Origin: Bacteroides sedimenti | GTDB lineage: Bacteria > Bacteroidota > Bacteroidia > Bacteroidales > Bacteroidaceae | Direction of reading: 5' to 3' | Assembly (NCBI RefSeq): GCF_040365225.1 | Contig: NZ_AP028055.1 | Span: forward strand, 434,001-498,000 | DNA length: 64,000 nucleotides | Shown here: piece after piece, positions 16,707 to 25,777 of the stretch | Layout: every line of letters begins with the position of its first letter | Numbering within the stretch: the first letter of the stretch is position 1 | Made by a program: the position numbers and the translations under genes | Notes under the pieces: model-generated | Seen by the model: only the letters and a program-made list of their open reading frames with translations | Databases searched by the model: none | What the model was told of the DNA's origin: nothing

Positions 16707-18134
16707 TTATTTTACAATGAATTTATCATGGAAAATAAGAGTGTTTTCTTTAACAAGTTCGTACAGATAGGTGCCCGGTATCAGATTTTCTCTGTTGATT
16801 GTAGTCTGGTATGCTGTAATATTAATTGTTCTTACCAGAACCCCCGCGGCATTATAAATATTCATTTTCATGTTCGCTAAGTCAAGCTGTTGATTGATTT
16901 CTAGTATGCTTGATGAGATAAGCGGCATAGGGAAGAATTTTGCCGATGCTCCTGCAATTTTATTCTCCGGAATATTGGTTGATTCGGATTTGAAAGCCAA
17001 CTTATCTATTTTCAGTATCGAACCTACCGAATTCAAAGAGAGGTTTTGCCAGTTGTTTGTCTGAAAATTGATAAAAGCCTCATCGGGAACGTCCGAACAA
17101 TTAAAAGGCATTTCTATGTAGGTATATGTATCAGTAGCGTTCAGTTCTATCCAGCTTCCCCCAACGTTTGCACCATTCTTTTGGAAGTTGATACCAACAT
17201 TTGCTTTGTCACCGGGAGTATGTGGCGCGTACTTGTAGTAGAATGTAAAGATATCATTTTGTTTGTTGTAAGCGAATCCATTTTCATTTTTCTGTGTTTG
17301 TTCATTCCACGTGCCAAGTTGCGCCCAACCGTTCCAAATTTCTGTTTCACCTTTATCATTCTCTCCTTTAATAGTTATAAGTTCAAGCGCATATTGACCT
17401 TCATATTTATCGGTAGATCTTGAGGTGGTTTCTTGACTGCACCTCCATGCTGCGGGCAAATAAGGAGTTTGTTGAGTTGTCCATTCTTCAAAATCTCCGT
17501 TCATGAGTGCCGGTTGGCTGGTTACTCCTGTGAACGAGATATTGTCGAGCGTAAGAATGCTTCCCGGCATTCCGTTTGATTTGATTAAGTCGCTTGAAGT
17601 TGTAATGAATATAAGCGAATCAGGGTCCGTACCTAAAGATGGAATTGCAAATTCGAAAGGCGTATATTCATTATGCAGACCACCCAGTTTATAAAAGTTG
17701 AAAGCAAGAACAGTGCCCGATTTCTTGAAAACGAGACCAATCAAGGCTGAATCTGCGGTTGCCACATTGTATTTATAATATCCTTTTATGCCGGTTGGCT
17801 GTTGGTTGTACGGTGTTCCACCTTTCCATAAGCTAGGATCAGGTCCATTTATATTGCTCCCATTGCATAATATTCCTCCGATTGTGTCTTCTACAGTAGC
17901 TAAAGAAGTCAGTTTCACTGCAAAACTTCCGCTATAGCTATCAGTTGTTTTCACTACGTTAAATGTACTTGCTCTTTCAAAAGCACGGGTATTCGAAGTC
18001 TCAACATAGTTTGCAGGTACTTGATACGAGCTGGAGTTCCAGTTTTCGAAACCTGAATTCGGAATGCTGCTTTGTGCGTTTGCTTTCAAACAGGCAATGC
18101 ATAACAATAGTAAAAGAGATAAAGTCTTTTTCAT
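16707..18134 (-). CDS. Secreted two-repeat beta-sandwich protein with type IX-like C-terminal sorting domain
   Basis: 475 aa. The signal peptide is residues 1-20. Two homologous extracellular domains follow, each opening with the same pattern: SIPNSGFENW (about residue 23) and ALMNGDFEEW (about residue 210). Each continues to a LTLDNISF or LKIDKLAF strand, as in PCMD/carbohydrate-binding-like jelly rolls. The final ~75 residues (KFFPMPLISS..., MNIYNAAGVLVRTI..., PGTYLYELV...) match the Por/type IX secretion C-terminal sorting domain. I see no catalytic motif; adhesion or glycan binding is an inference. Hairpin-forming GGAGT/ACTCC arms occur in the leader (18175-18215). Confidence 0.75.
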   Translation of the reverse strand: MKKTLSLLLLLCIACLKANAQSSIPNSGFENWNSSSYQVPANYVETSNTRAFERASTFNVVKTTDSYSGSFAVKLTSLATVEDTIGGILCNGSNINGPDPSLWKGGTPYNQQPTGIKGYYKYNVATADSALIGLVFKKSGTVLAFNFYKLGGLHNEYTPFEFAIPSLGTDPDSLIFITTSSDLIKSNGMPGSILTLDNISFTGVTSQPALMNGDFEEWTTQQTPYLPAAWRCSQETTSRSTDKYEGQYALELITIKGENDKGETEIWNGWAQLGTWNEQTQKNENGFAYNKQNDIFTFYYKYAPHTPGDKANVGINFQKNGANVGGSWIELNATDTYTYIEMPFNCSDVPDEAFINFQTNNWQNLSLNSVGSILKIDKLAFKSESTNIPENKIAGASAKFFPMPLISSSILEINQQLDLANMKMNIYNAAGVLVRTINITAYQTTINRENLIPGTYLYELVKENTLIFHDKFIVK

Positions 18135-18622
18135 ATGCGTAATTTGGTTTATCAGCCCTACTCATCTGGATTTTCGGATACTCCCCGTTTTTGGAGTGGG
18201 TTCTGGACTCCACTATATTTTCAATTGAAATTCAGTTAGTATTTGATGACTTTTAAGTTCGAGGAATGATATTTTTGTATTTATAACAATGTTTGAGAAT
18301 ATATTGTTTTTTTTAGCAATAGAATTTTATGCAGAAACAGTATTTTTTTTCTGGAGAGTTATTTTGCACCAAGGCAGAAACAGGATTATGAAGAGGGGAG
18401 TGGTATCCGTTTACACCATTTAATTCATCTAATGCCGAGATGATTTTCGCATGAACAACAGTATTATCCGGATATTCCTGTAGATGCTTAAAAGATAGAC
18501 GTTTCCTGATTCTGTCTGCTTCGCTTTCCTTATATTACAGTTCCCGATAAAGAGTGCAGAATAAGGTGAAAGAATCTGCAAGCATAACCTGATTATTATT
18601 TTTTCATGCCACAGTTTCATTT

Positions 18623-18707
18623 GTACACCCGGGTGTACACCTACCGTACATCCGGGTGTACAGCCCCTCTACATCCGGGTGTACGGATACCTTAGACCCG
18701 GGTGTAC
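18623..18707. repeat. Array of four 16-bp palindromes at exact 23-bp intervals (array A)
   Basis: Copies start at 18623, 18646, 18669 and 18692. The first is the perfect palindrome GTACACCCGGGTGTAC, the second GTACATCCGGGTGTAC, and the third and fourth are diverged in the left arm only. Spacers are 7 bases and unrelated in sequence (ACCTACC, AGCCCCT-like, GGATACC-like). A second array with the same period, copy number and orientation lies at 57332-57416. Confidence 0.9.
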
Positions 18708-18810
18708 ACGCCTATTTATCGGCAAATAAATCTACTGCCGGCTGTAATAATGAATATTGAACGGTTGAATAATAATAGGCCAGGGGCATCTGGTTAATGA
18801 GATAATGATG

Positions 18811-18846
18811 CAAAAAAAATAGGGTACACTGTTAAATGTACCCTAA
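18811..18846 (-). terminator. Terminator downstream of tRNA-Ala
   Basis: AGGGTACA (18821-18828) pairs with TGTACCCT (18837-18844). The eight A bases at 18812-18819 become the T-run on the minus strand. Confidence 0.7.
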
Positions 18847-18891
18847 ATTAAGCCTTTGTCCTATTATCTTGCTGATAATCAAGAATTTTGG

Positions 18892-18965
18892 TGGAGCATA
18901 TCGGACTCGAACCGATCACCTCGACACTGCCAGTGTCGCACTCTAGCCAGATGAGCTAATACCCC
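18892..18965 (-). tRNA. tRNA-Ala (anticodon GGC)
   Basis: On the minus strand the RNA begins GGGGUAU and ends AUGCUCC plus discriminator A, which pair as a seven-base acceptor stem with wobbles. Anticodon arm CGACA-CUGGCAG-UGUCG gives anticodon GGC (codon GCC). The T arm carries GGUUCGAGUCC. CCA is not encoded at the 3' end. Confidence 0.9.
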
Positions 18966-19008
18966 TTAAATGCTTGGCAAATATATGTATTTATTTCTAA
19001 TATTAAAC

Positions 19009-19016
19009 TATCTTTG
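19009..19016 (+). promoter_or_regulatory. -7 box of the DUF4286-ruvC-pullulanase operon
   Basis: Perfect TATCTTTG 17 bases before the ATG at 19034. The -33 region (TGTA) is a poor match. Confidence 0.5.
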
Positions 19017-19033
19017 CAATAAAATATTTAATT

Positions 19034-19339
19034 ATGCTGGTATATAATACAACTTACAATATTGACGAAGAGGTGCTCAAAAACTTTCTGATTTGGCTAC
19101 ACGAGGTGTATGTTCCTGAAGTTGAGAAGAATGGATTGTTAACTAACCACCGATTGATGCGGGTGTTGAGCCATCGTGATGAAACAACTGAATGCTTCAC
19201 TATGCAGTGGGAGGTGGAGAGCAGCGCACTGTTGCACCGCTGGCACACGGAGATAGGAGGTCGATTGAACGAAGAGCTAATAAAGATGTTCGGAAATAAG
19301 GTGATTGGATTCCCCACATTGTTGGAGGTAATGGAATGA
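19034..19339 (+). CDS. DUF4286 family protein
   Basis: 101 aa, a small cytoplasmic protein. The sequence MLVYNTTYNIDEEVLKNFL, then VYVPEVEKNG, MRVLSHRDETTECFTMQWEV and a C-terminal GFPTLLEVM match DUF4286, a Bacteroidota ferredoxin-like-fold family of unknown function. Its last four bases (ATGA at 19336) are the start of ruvC, so the pair is translationally coupled. Confidence 0.85.
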   Translation: MLVYNTTYNIDEEVLKNFLIWLHEVYVPEVEKNGLLTNHRLMRVLSHRDETTECFTMQWEVESSALLHRWHTEIGGRLNEELIKMFGNKVIGFPTLLEVME

Positions 19340-19917
19340 TAAAGCCGGTTAAGGAGAAGATTATTCTTGGCATCGACCCAGGTACCACAATTATGGGCTA
19401 CGGAGTGCTGAAAGTGGTGGGCACCAAGCCCGAGCTTGTTGCCATGGGAGTGATCGACCTTAGAAAGTATGAAAATCATTATCTGAAGCTTCGTCGCATT
19501 TTTGAACGGGTAATAGGCATTATTGATGCTTATCTTCCCGACGAACTAGCCATCGAGGCCCCTTTCTTCGGGAAAAATGTGCAGTCGATGCTGAAACTTG
19601 GCAGAGCTCAGGGGGTGGCGATGGCTGCGGCATTGAGCAGGGATATTCCTATTACTGAATATGCACCGTTGAAGATAAAGATGGCTATCACCGGAAACGG
19701 TTCGGCAAGCAAGGAGCAGGTGGCGGATATGTTGCAACGGATGCTGAAGATACCGAAAGAGAACATGCTTCCGCAGCTGGATGCTACCGACGGACTGGCG
19801 GCAGCCTATTGTCATTTCCTGCAATCGGGACGTCCGCAGCTGGATAAAGCCTATCATGGCTGGAAGGATTTTATCAGCAAGAATCCAGGAAGAGTAAAAA
19901 ATGTAAGTGAAAAATAA
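19336..19917 (+). CDS. ruvC: Holliday junction resolvase RuvC
   Basis: Endonuclease that cuts four-way junctions with RuvAB during recombinational repair. The RNase H-like fold has its acidic catalytic set visible: Asp14 in GIDPGTT, Glu74 in AIEAPFFGKN, and Asp149/Asp152 in LDATDGLAAAYCH. KLGRAQGVAMAAAL is also typical. 193 aa, normal length. The start overlaps the DUF4286 stop, and the pullulanase gene follows after 12 bases. Confidence 0.96.
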   Translation: MIKPVKEKIILGIDPGTTIMGYGVLKVVGTKPELVAMGVIDLRKYENHYLKLRRIFERVIGIIDAYLPDELAIEAPFFGKNVQSMLKLGRAQGVAMAAALSRDIPITEYAPLKIKMAITGNGSASKEQVADMLQRMLKIPKENMLPQLDATDGLAAAYCHFLQSGRPQLDKAYHGWKDFISKNPGRVKNVSEK

Positions 19918-19929
19918 AAAGCAACCATT

Positions 19930-21924
19930 ATGAAATTAAAGTCAGTTGTCCTTTCCGGACTAGTTCTTTTTGCAGTGAGTTGTACCTCGGAGAAAAAGGT
20001 ATATAAATCGTTCGATGAATATCCAGTTCCTTCGGCACCAATCAATGAGATGGAGTATACTCCCTCAAAAACCTCCTTTACCCTTTGGGCTCCAACGGCC
20101 GACCAAGTGGAACTTATGCTCTTCGATTCGGGCGATGAAGGGTCGGCTTATCAGTCGGTTACGCTCGAACCAAAGGATGATGGGCTTTGGAGCGCCTCTG
20201 TAGATCAGGACCTGAAAGGAAAATTCTATGCTTTTAACGTGAAAATAAAGGATAAATGGTTGGGCGAAACTCCGGGACTGATGGCCAAGGCTGTAGGACT
20301 AAACGGAAAGCGGGCAGCTATTATCGATATGAGGGAGACCAATCCGAAAGGATGGGAATTGGACAAGCGGCCTCCTTTAATGAAAGACGCAGACATCGTG
20401 CTGTACGAGATGCACTTCCGCGATTTCTCGATGGATACCACTTCGGGAATCAAGAATCGCGGAAAGTTTTTGGCACTAACCGAGAAGGGAACCAAGAACA
20501 CAGCCGGCGATGCTACCGGAATTGATCACCTGAAAGAGCTGGGAATTACCCACGTGCATCTGTTACCCTCGTTCGATTTTGCATCGATTGACGAAACACA
20601 GCTGAATAAGAATAAATATAACTGGGGTTACGACCCTCAGAATTACAACGTGCCCGAAGGATCTTATTCTACCAATCCTAAAGAACCGGCAACACGCATC
20701 ATCGAATTCAAGAAGATGGTGCAGAGCCTGCACAAGGAGGGCATCCGCGTGGTGATGGATGTGGTATATAATCATACCTCGAATGCGCACGATAGCAATT
20801 TCGAGCTGACGGCTCCAGGCTATTTCTATCGCCATAGACCCGATGGTAAGCTGGCCAATGGCTCGGGCTGCGGCAACGAAACCGCTTCCGAACGAGGAAT
20901 GATGCGTAAGTTCATGATTGAGTCGGTGGTTTACTGGGCTACCGAGTATCACATTGACGGCTTCCGTTTCGACCTGATGGGCATTCACGATATTGAGACG
21001 ATGAATGAGATACGCGCAGCTCTCGATAAAGTAGACCCTACTATCTACATTTACGGAGAAGGGTGGGCGGCCGAAGCTCCACGACTGGCAAAAGATAAGC
21101 TGGCTATGAAGGAGAACATCCTGAAGATGCCGCGCATTGCCGCTTTCAGCGATGAACTGCGTGATGGACTTCGCGGTCCTTTCAACGACAATGCAAAAGG
21201 AGGATTCATGACCGGCGTACCGGGCAAGGAGATGAGCGTGAAGTTCGGACTGGTAGGGGCTATCCAGCATCCTCAAATTCTGAATGATTCGGTGAACTAC
21301 AGCAAGCATCCCTGGGCTTTGCAGCCTACGCAGATGATAAGCTATGTGAGTTGCCACGATGATATGTGTCTGGTAGACCGCATTAAGTCGTCCGTCCCCA
21401 ATGCCACCCCGGCAGCTATTGCAAACATTGATAAGTTGGCTGTCACAGCGGTTCTTACATCGCAGGGAGTACCCTTTATATTTGCCGGCGAAGAGGTGAT
21501 GCGCGATAAAAAAATGGTGCACAACAGTTTTGAAAGTCCGGACGAGGTGAATGCCATCAACTGGAACAACAAAACCCTCTATAAGGATGTGTTCAACTAT
21601 TACAAGGGAATGATCGCCCTTCGTAAGGCGCATCCTGCTTTCCGTATGGGCGATGCCGAAATGGTGCGCAAGCACATGGAATTCCTTCCCGTGGCAGGAA
21701 GCAATCTGATTGTTTTCCGTCTGAAAGATAATGCCAATGGAGACAGCTGGAGAGATATCTATGTGGCATTGAACGGTGACTGGACCGCTAGGAAGTTTAC
21801 GGTTGAGGCGGGTAAATACACTGTAGTTTGCAAAAACGGAGTGGTAAACCGCTACGGACTTGGAACCATGTACGGCGGAGAGGTCTATGTTCCGGGCCAG
21901 TCGGCACTGATTTTCTATAAATAA
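19930..21924 (+). CDS. pulA: Type I pullulanase, lipoprotein
   Basis: GH13 debranching enzyme that hydrolyses alpha-1,6 branch points of pullulan, glycogen or starch fragments. Residues 1-18 form a lipoprotein signal with Cys18 in AVSC. An N-terminal CBM48-like domain (about 45-130, FTLWAPTADQVELMLF) precedes the catalytic barrel. The type I signature YNWGYDP lies near residue 232, VVYNHTS follows, the nucleophile Asp348 is in GFRFDLMG, and the acid/base Glu377 is in YGEGW. The C-terminal beta domain ends the 664 aa. It sits 12 bases behind ruvC with no SusC/D nearby, so it is a genome-housekeeping rather than PUL copy. Confidence 0.93.
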   Translation: MKLKSVVLSGLVLFAVSCTSEKKVYKSFDEYPVPSAPINEMEYTPSKTSFTLWAPTADQVELMLFDSGDEGSAYQSVTLEPKDDGLWSASVDQDLKGKFYAFNVKIKDKWLGETPGLMAKAVGLNGKRAAIIDMRETNPKGWELDKRPPLMKDADIVLYEMHFRDFSMDTTSGIKNRGKFLALTEKGTKNTAGDATGIDHLKELGITHVHLLPSFDFASIDETQLNKNKYNWGYDPQNYNVPEGSYSTNPKEPATRIIEFKKMVQSLHKEGIRVVMDVVYNHTSNAHDSNFELTAPGYFYRHRPDGKLANGSGCGNETASERGMMRKFMIESVVYWATEYHIDGFRFDLMGIHDIETMNEIRAALDKVDPTIYIYGEGWAAEAPRLAKDKLAMKENILKMPRIAAFSDELRDGLRGPFNDNAKGGFMTGVPGKEMSVKFGLVGAIQHPQILNDSVNYSKHPWALQPTQMISYVSCHDDMCLVDRIKSSVPNATPAAIANIDKLAVTAVLTSQGVPFIFAGEEVMRDKKMVHNSFESPDEVNAINWNNKTLYKDVFNYYKGMIALRKAHPAFRMGDAEMVRKHMEFLPVAGSNLIVFRLKDNANGDSWRDIYVALNGDWTARKFTVEAGKYTVVCKNGVVNRYGLGTMYGGEVYVPGQSALIFYK

Positions 21925-22060
21925 TCTCTGGTTCTCCCGGGAATATATGCAGAAGGTAAGCGAGTGAAAAGTAAAATTAAGTCTCTTAGTTACGCATAGT
22001 GAAAATCTATCTGCTTATAATCTTCTGATAGCTGGGAAATGAAAGCAGAGTATAAAAATA

Positions 22061-22115
22061 TTCCTGCGGCAAACATCTCTATATCTGGAGTGTTTACCGC
22101 AGGATTTTAGTTTAT
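22061..22115. terminator. Bidirectional terminator between pullulanase and GH3 genes
   Basis: CCTGCGGCAAACA (22063-22075) pairs with TGTTTACCGCAGG (22091-22103) with a single mismatch, flanked by A-rich and T-rich sequence. The two genes are convergent. Confidence 0.7.
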
Positions 22116-22153
22116 TCTATTCAGTAATATCAAGCTATTAACCGAATGGAGTA

Positions 22154-24376
22154 TTATTGCAGCTCGAATGTTACCTTTCCACGAATGTCGGTGGACGAAG
22201 CTCCGATTAGCGCTTCAAACTTTCCAGGTTCGGCAACCCATTCGTGTTTGCTGTCATCAAAGAATTGCAGGGCCTCTTTGTCAATGGTGAAGGAAACCAC
22301 CTGTTCTTCTCCTGCATTAAGCAGAACTTTTTTAAACCCTTTCAGCTCTTTTATTGGGCGTGGAAGAGAAGATTTCAAATCGCTGATATAAAGCTGAACT
22401 ACTTCGTATCCCGAGCGTTTCCCTGTATTTTTCACTTTTACGCTGACAGTGAGCTGATCGTTTGCAGCTAACTTCGGTTTATCAATGTTCACCTTACCAT
22501 AAGCAAAAGAGGTATAACTTAATCCATGTCCAAAAGAGAAAAGCGGTTTAATTTTCTGTTTATCGCTCCAGCGGTACCCCACAAAGATTCCTTCGTTGTA
22601 TGTCTGCTCTTTGCCGTTTCCGGGATATTCGCCCAAAGCAATGGCGCTATTATCTTTCAGGCTTACCGGAATGGTGAACGGAAGTTTTCCCGATGGATTC
22701 ACATCGCCCATCAATACTGAAGCCAAAGCATTCCCGGCTTCCGTGCCGCTATACCATCCTTCCACAATGGCAGGAACATCTTTAGCCCACGGCATTGCTA
22801 CGGCATTTCCTGTAATGAGCACAACCACGAGGTTAGGATTGGCTTTTGCCAATGCCTGAATCAGTTCGTCCTGAGCATAAGGTAGTCCGTACTCTTTACG
22901 ATCGGATCCTTCGCAGTCCTGATATTCGTTTTTATTCAGACCTCCAAAGAAAAGAACCACATCTGCCTTTTTTGCTGCTGAGACAGCCTCATTCCGTAAT
23001 CCTTCAACATCTATTATCTTCTGTTCCGGCTTTTTGGCATTTCTCACATCTTGTTCTGCCACTGCAGGCGATTCATATCCGGGAGCATAGATAATTTCGG
23101 CTTGTGAGCCTACTCTTTCTTTTAATCCGGCTAAAGGAGATTGTTCGTACTTCACCTTCAGAGAGGAACTTCCTCCACCAATGGTCATTTTCTTCACCGC
23201 GTTTTCGCCAATTACTGCAATCTTTTTCACTTTTGAAAGTTCAATTGGCAGCACGTTTTTGTTGTTCTGCAAAAGAACAATGCCTTCCTGAGCAATTTTT
23301 CGTCCGGCAAGGGCATGTTCTTCTGTTCCGAAAGAACCATATGGGCGGTTTTTATTCATCGTTGTACGGAATATCAAACGAAGAATGTTTCGAACCTTTT
23401 TGTTTACCTCTTCCTCTTTCACCTCTCCCGAACGGAGTTGTTTCAGGAATGGGATGGCAAGATAGTAGTTGTCGTAAGCATTGCTTGCGCTCCAGTTTAA
23501 TCCGTTTGTCCAGGTGCCGAACTCCATATCCAGACCGTTGTATATAGCCTGCTTTGTGTCGTGAACACCGCCCCAGTCGGATACAACCACTCCATCAAAT
23601 CCCCATTCCTTTCGAAGAATATCGTTCAGTAGATACTGGTTGTGGCAGCAATGCTGACCTTTGTACTTGTTGTATGACCCCATGATAGCCCATGATCCAC
23701 CTTTTTGAACAGCAGCTTTAAAAGCTGGTAAATAGATTTCATACAAAGCACGGTCGCTTACATTTACGTTGATATGGTCGCGGTCAACCTCCTGATTGTT
23801 TAATGCAAAATGTTTCACGCAGGCAGCCACACCATTACTTTGAACTCCCTGAACATAGGGCACCACCATGGTTGAAGCCAAATACGGATCTTCGCCCATA
23901 TATTCAAAGTTACGGCCATTGAGCGGAGTGCGGTAAATGTTTACTCCCGGACCCAGAAGCATATTCTTGTTTCTGTATCGAGCTTCTTCGCCAATGGATT
24001 TGCCGTAAAGTGCCGACATTTCAGGATTCCAGGTGGCAGCAAGACAAGTAAGAGCCGGAAAAGCGATACACGAGTCGTTTGTCCATCCGGCCGTATTCCA
24101 TTCGTCCCAATAAACCTCGGCACGAATTCCGTGAGGACCGTCACTTGCCCACACTTCTGGTATGCCTAAACGGGGAACACCTGGTGAACTGAATTTTGAC
24201 TGAGCATGACACATTGCTACTTTTTCTTCAAGAGTCATGCGTGAAAGCGCATCCTCAATACGTTCCTCAATTGGTTTTTTGTCGTCTAAGTAAACAGCCC
24301 CTTTCGACTGTGAGAAGGAGGGGGCTGTTAAAAGAGACAGACTTAAAACCATAAGCTGTTTGAATCTAATCATCAT
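22154..24376 (-). CDS. GH3 beta-glucosidase, PUL 2
   Basis: Retaining exo-beta-glucosidase expected to finish imported oligosaccharides in the periplasm. Signal peptide residues 1-22 (ending SFSQ). GH3 barrel about 35-330, with substrate residues DGPHGIR and KHFALNNQE, and nucleophile Asp267 in VVVSDWGG. A second alpha/beta domain follows (about 370-580, KKIAVIGENA... DVVLFFGGLNKNEYQDCEGSDR), then a C-terminal fibronectin III-like domain (about 640-735, GYEVVQLYI). 740 aa, normal. Last gene of the PUL 2 transcript, 36 bases after the binding-lipoprotein gene. Confidence 0.94.
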   Translation of the reverse strand: MMIRFKQLMVLSLSLLTAPSFSQSKGAVYLDDKKPIEERIEDALSRMTLEEKVAMCHAQSKFSSPGVPRLGIPEVWASDGPHGIRAEVYWDEWNTAGWTNDSCIAFPALTCLAATWNPEMSALYGKSIGEEARYRNKNMLLGPGVNIYRTPLNGRNFEYMGEDPYLASTMVVPYVQGVQSNGVAACVKHFALNNQEVDRDHINVNVSDRALYEIYLPAFKAAVQKGGSWAIMGSYNKYKGQHCCHNQYLLNDILRKEWGFDGVVVSDWGGVHDTKQAIYNGLDMEFGTWTNGLNWSASNAYDNYYLAIPFLKQLRSGEVKEEEVNKKVRNILRLIFRTTMNKNRPYGSFGTEEHALAGRKIAQEGIVLLQNNKNVLPIELSKVKKIAVIGENAVKKMTIGGGSSSLKVKYEQSPLAGLKERVGSQAEIIYAPGYESPAVAEQDVRNAKKPEQKIIDVEGLRNEAVSAAKKADVVLFFGGLNKNEYQDCEGSDRKEYGLPYAQDELIQALAKANPNLVVVLITGNAVAMPWAKDVPAIVEGWYSGTEAGNALASVLMGDVNPSGKLPFTIPVSLKDNSAIALGEYPGNGKEQTYNEGIFVGYRWSDKQKIKPLFSFGHGLSYTSFAYGKVNIDKPKLAANDQLTVSVKVKNTGKRSGYEVVQLYISDLKSSLPRPIKELKGFKKVLLNAGEEQVVSFTIDKEALQFFDDSKHEWVAEPGKFEALIGASSTDIRGKVTFELQ

Positions 24377-24412
24377 CTATTGTTCTAGTTTTTTCTGTTA
24401 AGAATATCAGTT

Positions 24413-25750
24413 TTACTTTTCAGTAACCGTTAACACAGCTGCTTTCTTTCCACCTGTAACATCGAGTGTAAAGAGGTATGTTTTTCCTGCTGTGAGTTTC
24501 TTTCCGGTAGCAAGAGCAAGGTTACCTCCACCAGCTATCACAACAATATCTGTACTGTTTGATGTGATGGTTCCTTCGCCAAACTCACCTCCCCATCCTT
24601 TCTGATGGAAGAATTTAAAGTTAATGCCGTCCGGGTTTACATTGCCCGCTGTACCTTTACCAGCAACAACTGTTATCTGGTATTTTCCAGGAGCAATGGC
24701 AGCCATACAGAGAGCCTTATCTGTGTTCCAGCCTACTTCATTGGCTAGTGATGGTTTTCCTATATCTGTTCCAATAACCCATACTGCGCCACTTAAATCA
24801 TCGGCTAGGGTGGCAAGGTTATTACCGGTCATCCGTTCTACGATGAAATAGTTGTATTTAAAGTTTGCTGTAATTCTGTATTTTCCGCTCAATGGAAGGA
24901 ATTTAAGTTTACCTGAAGCATCTTTAGAGAAGAAGTCAGAATCAATCCACCACTGGTCAAAATTACTAAATCCAGAAACTTCCAGCAACTGTCCGGTAGT
25001 CAGATCTTTTTCAACTTTGTAGTTATTATCATCTACCATCGTCATTTCGGTTCCTCCAAAGAGTAATTTGATGAATGGTGAACCTACATAAGTCATTGTG
25101 TTGAAGGTGATATCATAAGTTCCCGCAGTAGCATTAGAGAATGTGATAGGGCTGACAGTACCTTGAGTGATGGCCCCGTTTCCCCATCCAAAGGTAATCA
25201 CATTTCCTTGTGCGCTTGCCTTGGGAGTTTTGATATATGCTTTAACTTTTTGTGGAAAATCGCCTGTTACCTTGTACTGATACAACCCTGTACGTGCCAT
25301 AGAGTACTCTTTACCATCAGCAGTTACCAAAGTAAGCTGATCGTAATCGGGGCGGACTAGCTGAACGCTGACTTCCTGTTCTGTAACCGCAAAATGGGTA
25401 TTTTGAAGAACCAGCTTTAATGTGGCCGACCCGTTTGGAATATTAGCCAGATAGGGGATAAATATTTTTCCGGAATAGTCACCGTTTGTCTTTGTGCGGA
25501 TTACAGTTTCCGATACTTTGTTTTCCCCAAAGAACAACTGGGCTTTCAGCGTTGAAAGCGGGAACTTGGCATCAGTTGCATTAACAGCGAATGATAAGCT
25601 GTCTCCAAACATGGCGGAGGATATCTGCGATTTAAGAGTCAGAACCGGTTCTCCTTCTACCGGTGGTTCCGAATAATCTTCATTATTGTTGCAGGCACTA
25701 AAAGCAATTATAGCAACTAGTAACCATAGAAATGATTTATATTTTTTCAT
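24413..25750 (-). CDS. Surface glycan-binding lipoprotein (SusE/F position), PUL 2
   Basis: 445 aa. Lipoprotein signal with Cys20 in AFSAC, followed by an acidic stretch (NNNEDYSEPP) of the kind that directs lipoproteins to the cell surface in Bacteroides. The rest is all-beta: an Ig-like region (about 35-130), then two or more sandwich domains with aromatic-rich segments such as SNFDQWWIDSDFF (about 255-267) and FFHQKGWGGEFGEG near 385. I see no catalytic motif. By position between GH30 and GH3, and by composition (DUF5125/DUF5121-like as I recall), it should bind the same beta-glucan as the enzymes. The binding role is inferred, not shown. Confidence 0.75.
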   Translation of the reverse strand: MKKYKSFLWLLVAIIAFSACNNNEDYSEPPVEGEPVLTLKSQISSAMFGDSLSFAVNATDAKFPLSTLKAQLFFGENKVSETVIRTKTNGDYSGKIFIPYLANIPNGSATLKLVLQNTHFAVTEQEVSVQLVRPDYDQLTLVTADGKEYSMARTGLYQYKVTGDFPQKVKAYIKTPKASAQGNVITFGWGNGAITQGTVSPITFSNATAGTYDITFNTMTYVGSPFIKLLFGGTEMTMVDDNNYKVEKDLTTGQLLEVSGFSNFDQWWIDSDFFSKDASGKLKFLPLSGKYRITANFKYNYFIVERMTGNNLATLADDLSGAVWVIGTDIGKPSLANEVGWNTDKALCMAAIAPGKYQITVVAGKGTAGNVNPDGINFKFFHQKGWGGEFGEGTITSNSTDIVVIAGGGNLALATGKKLTAGKTYLFTLDVTGGKKAAVLTVTEK

Positions 25751-25777
25751 GTTCTTTTTAATTTAATGATTAACCTG

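Larger units (their letters stand above)
18135..18891. other. Intergenic region holding a palindrome array and a terminator
   Basis: 757 bases between the sorting-domain gene and tRNA-Ala. Apart from the palindrome array (18623-18707), the tRNA terminator (18811-18846) and inverted ACTCC/GGAGT arms near 18175-18215, I see no gene. The short open frames here lack any protein-like character. Confidence 0.6.

Noticed and set aside
18623..18707. Possible CRISPR array (four regularly spaced repeats; the same for 57332-57416)
   Set aside because: Spacers are 7 bases, repeats 16 bases, and no cas genes are present. The geometry does not fit any CRISPR type.
24624..24851. Open frames on the strand opposite the PUL 2 genes
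   Set aside because: They are antisense to genes with clear domain structure and look like shadows of biased codon use.
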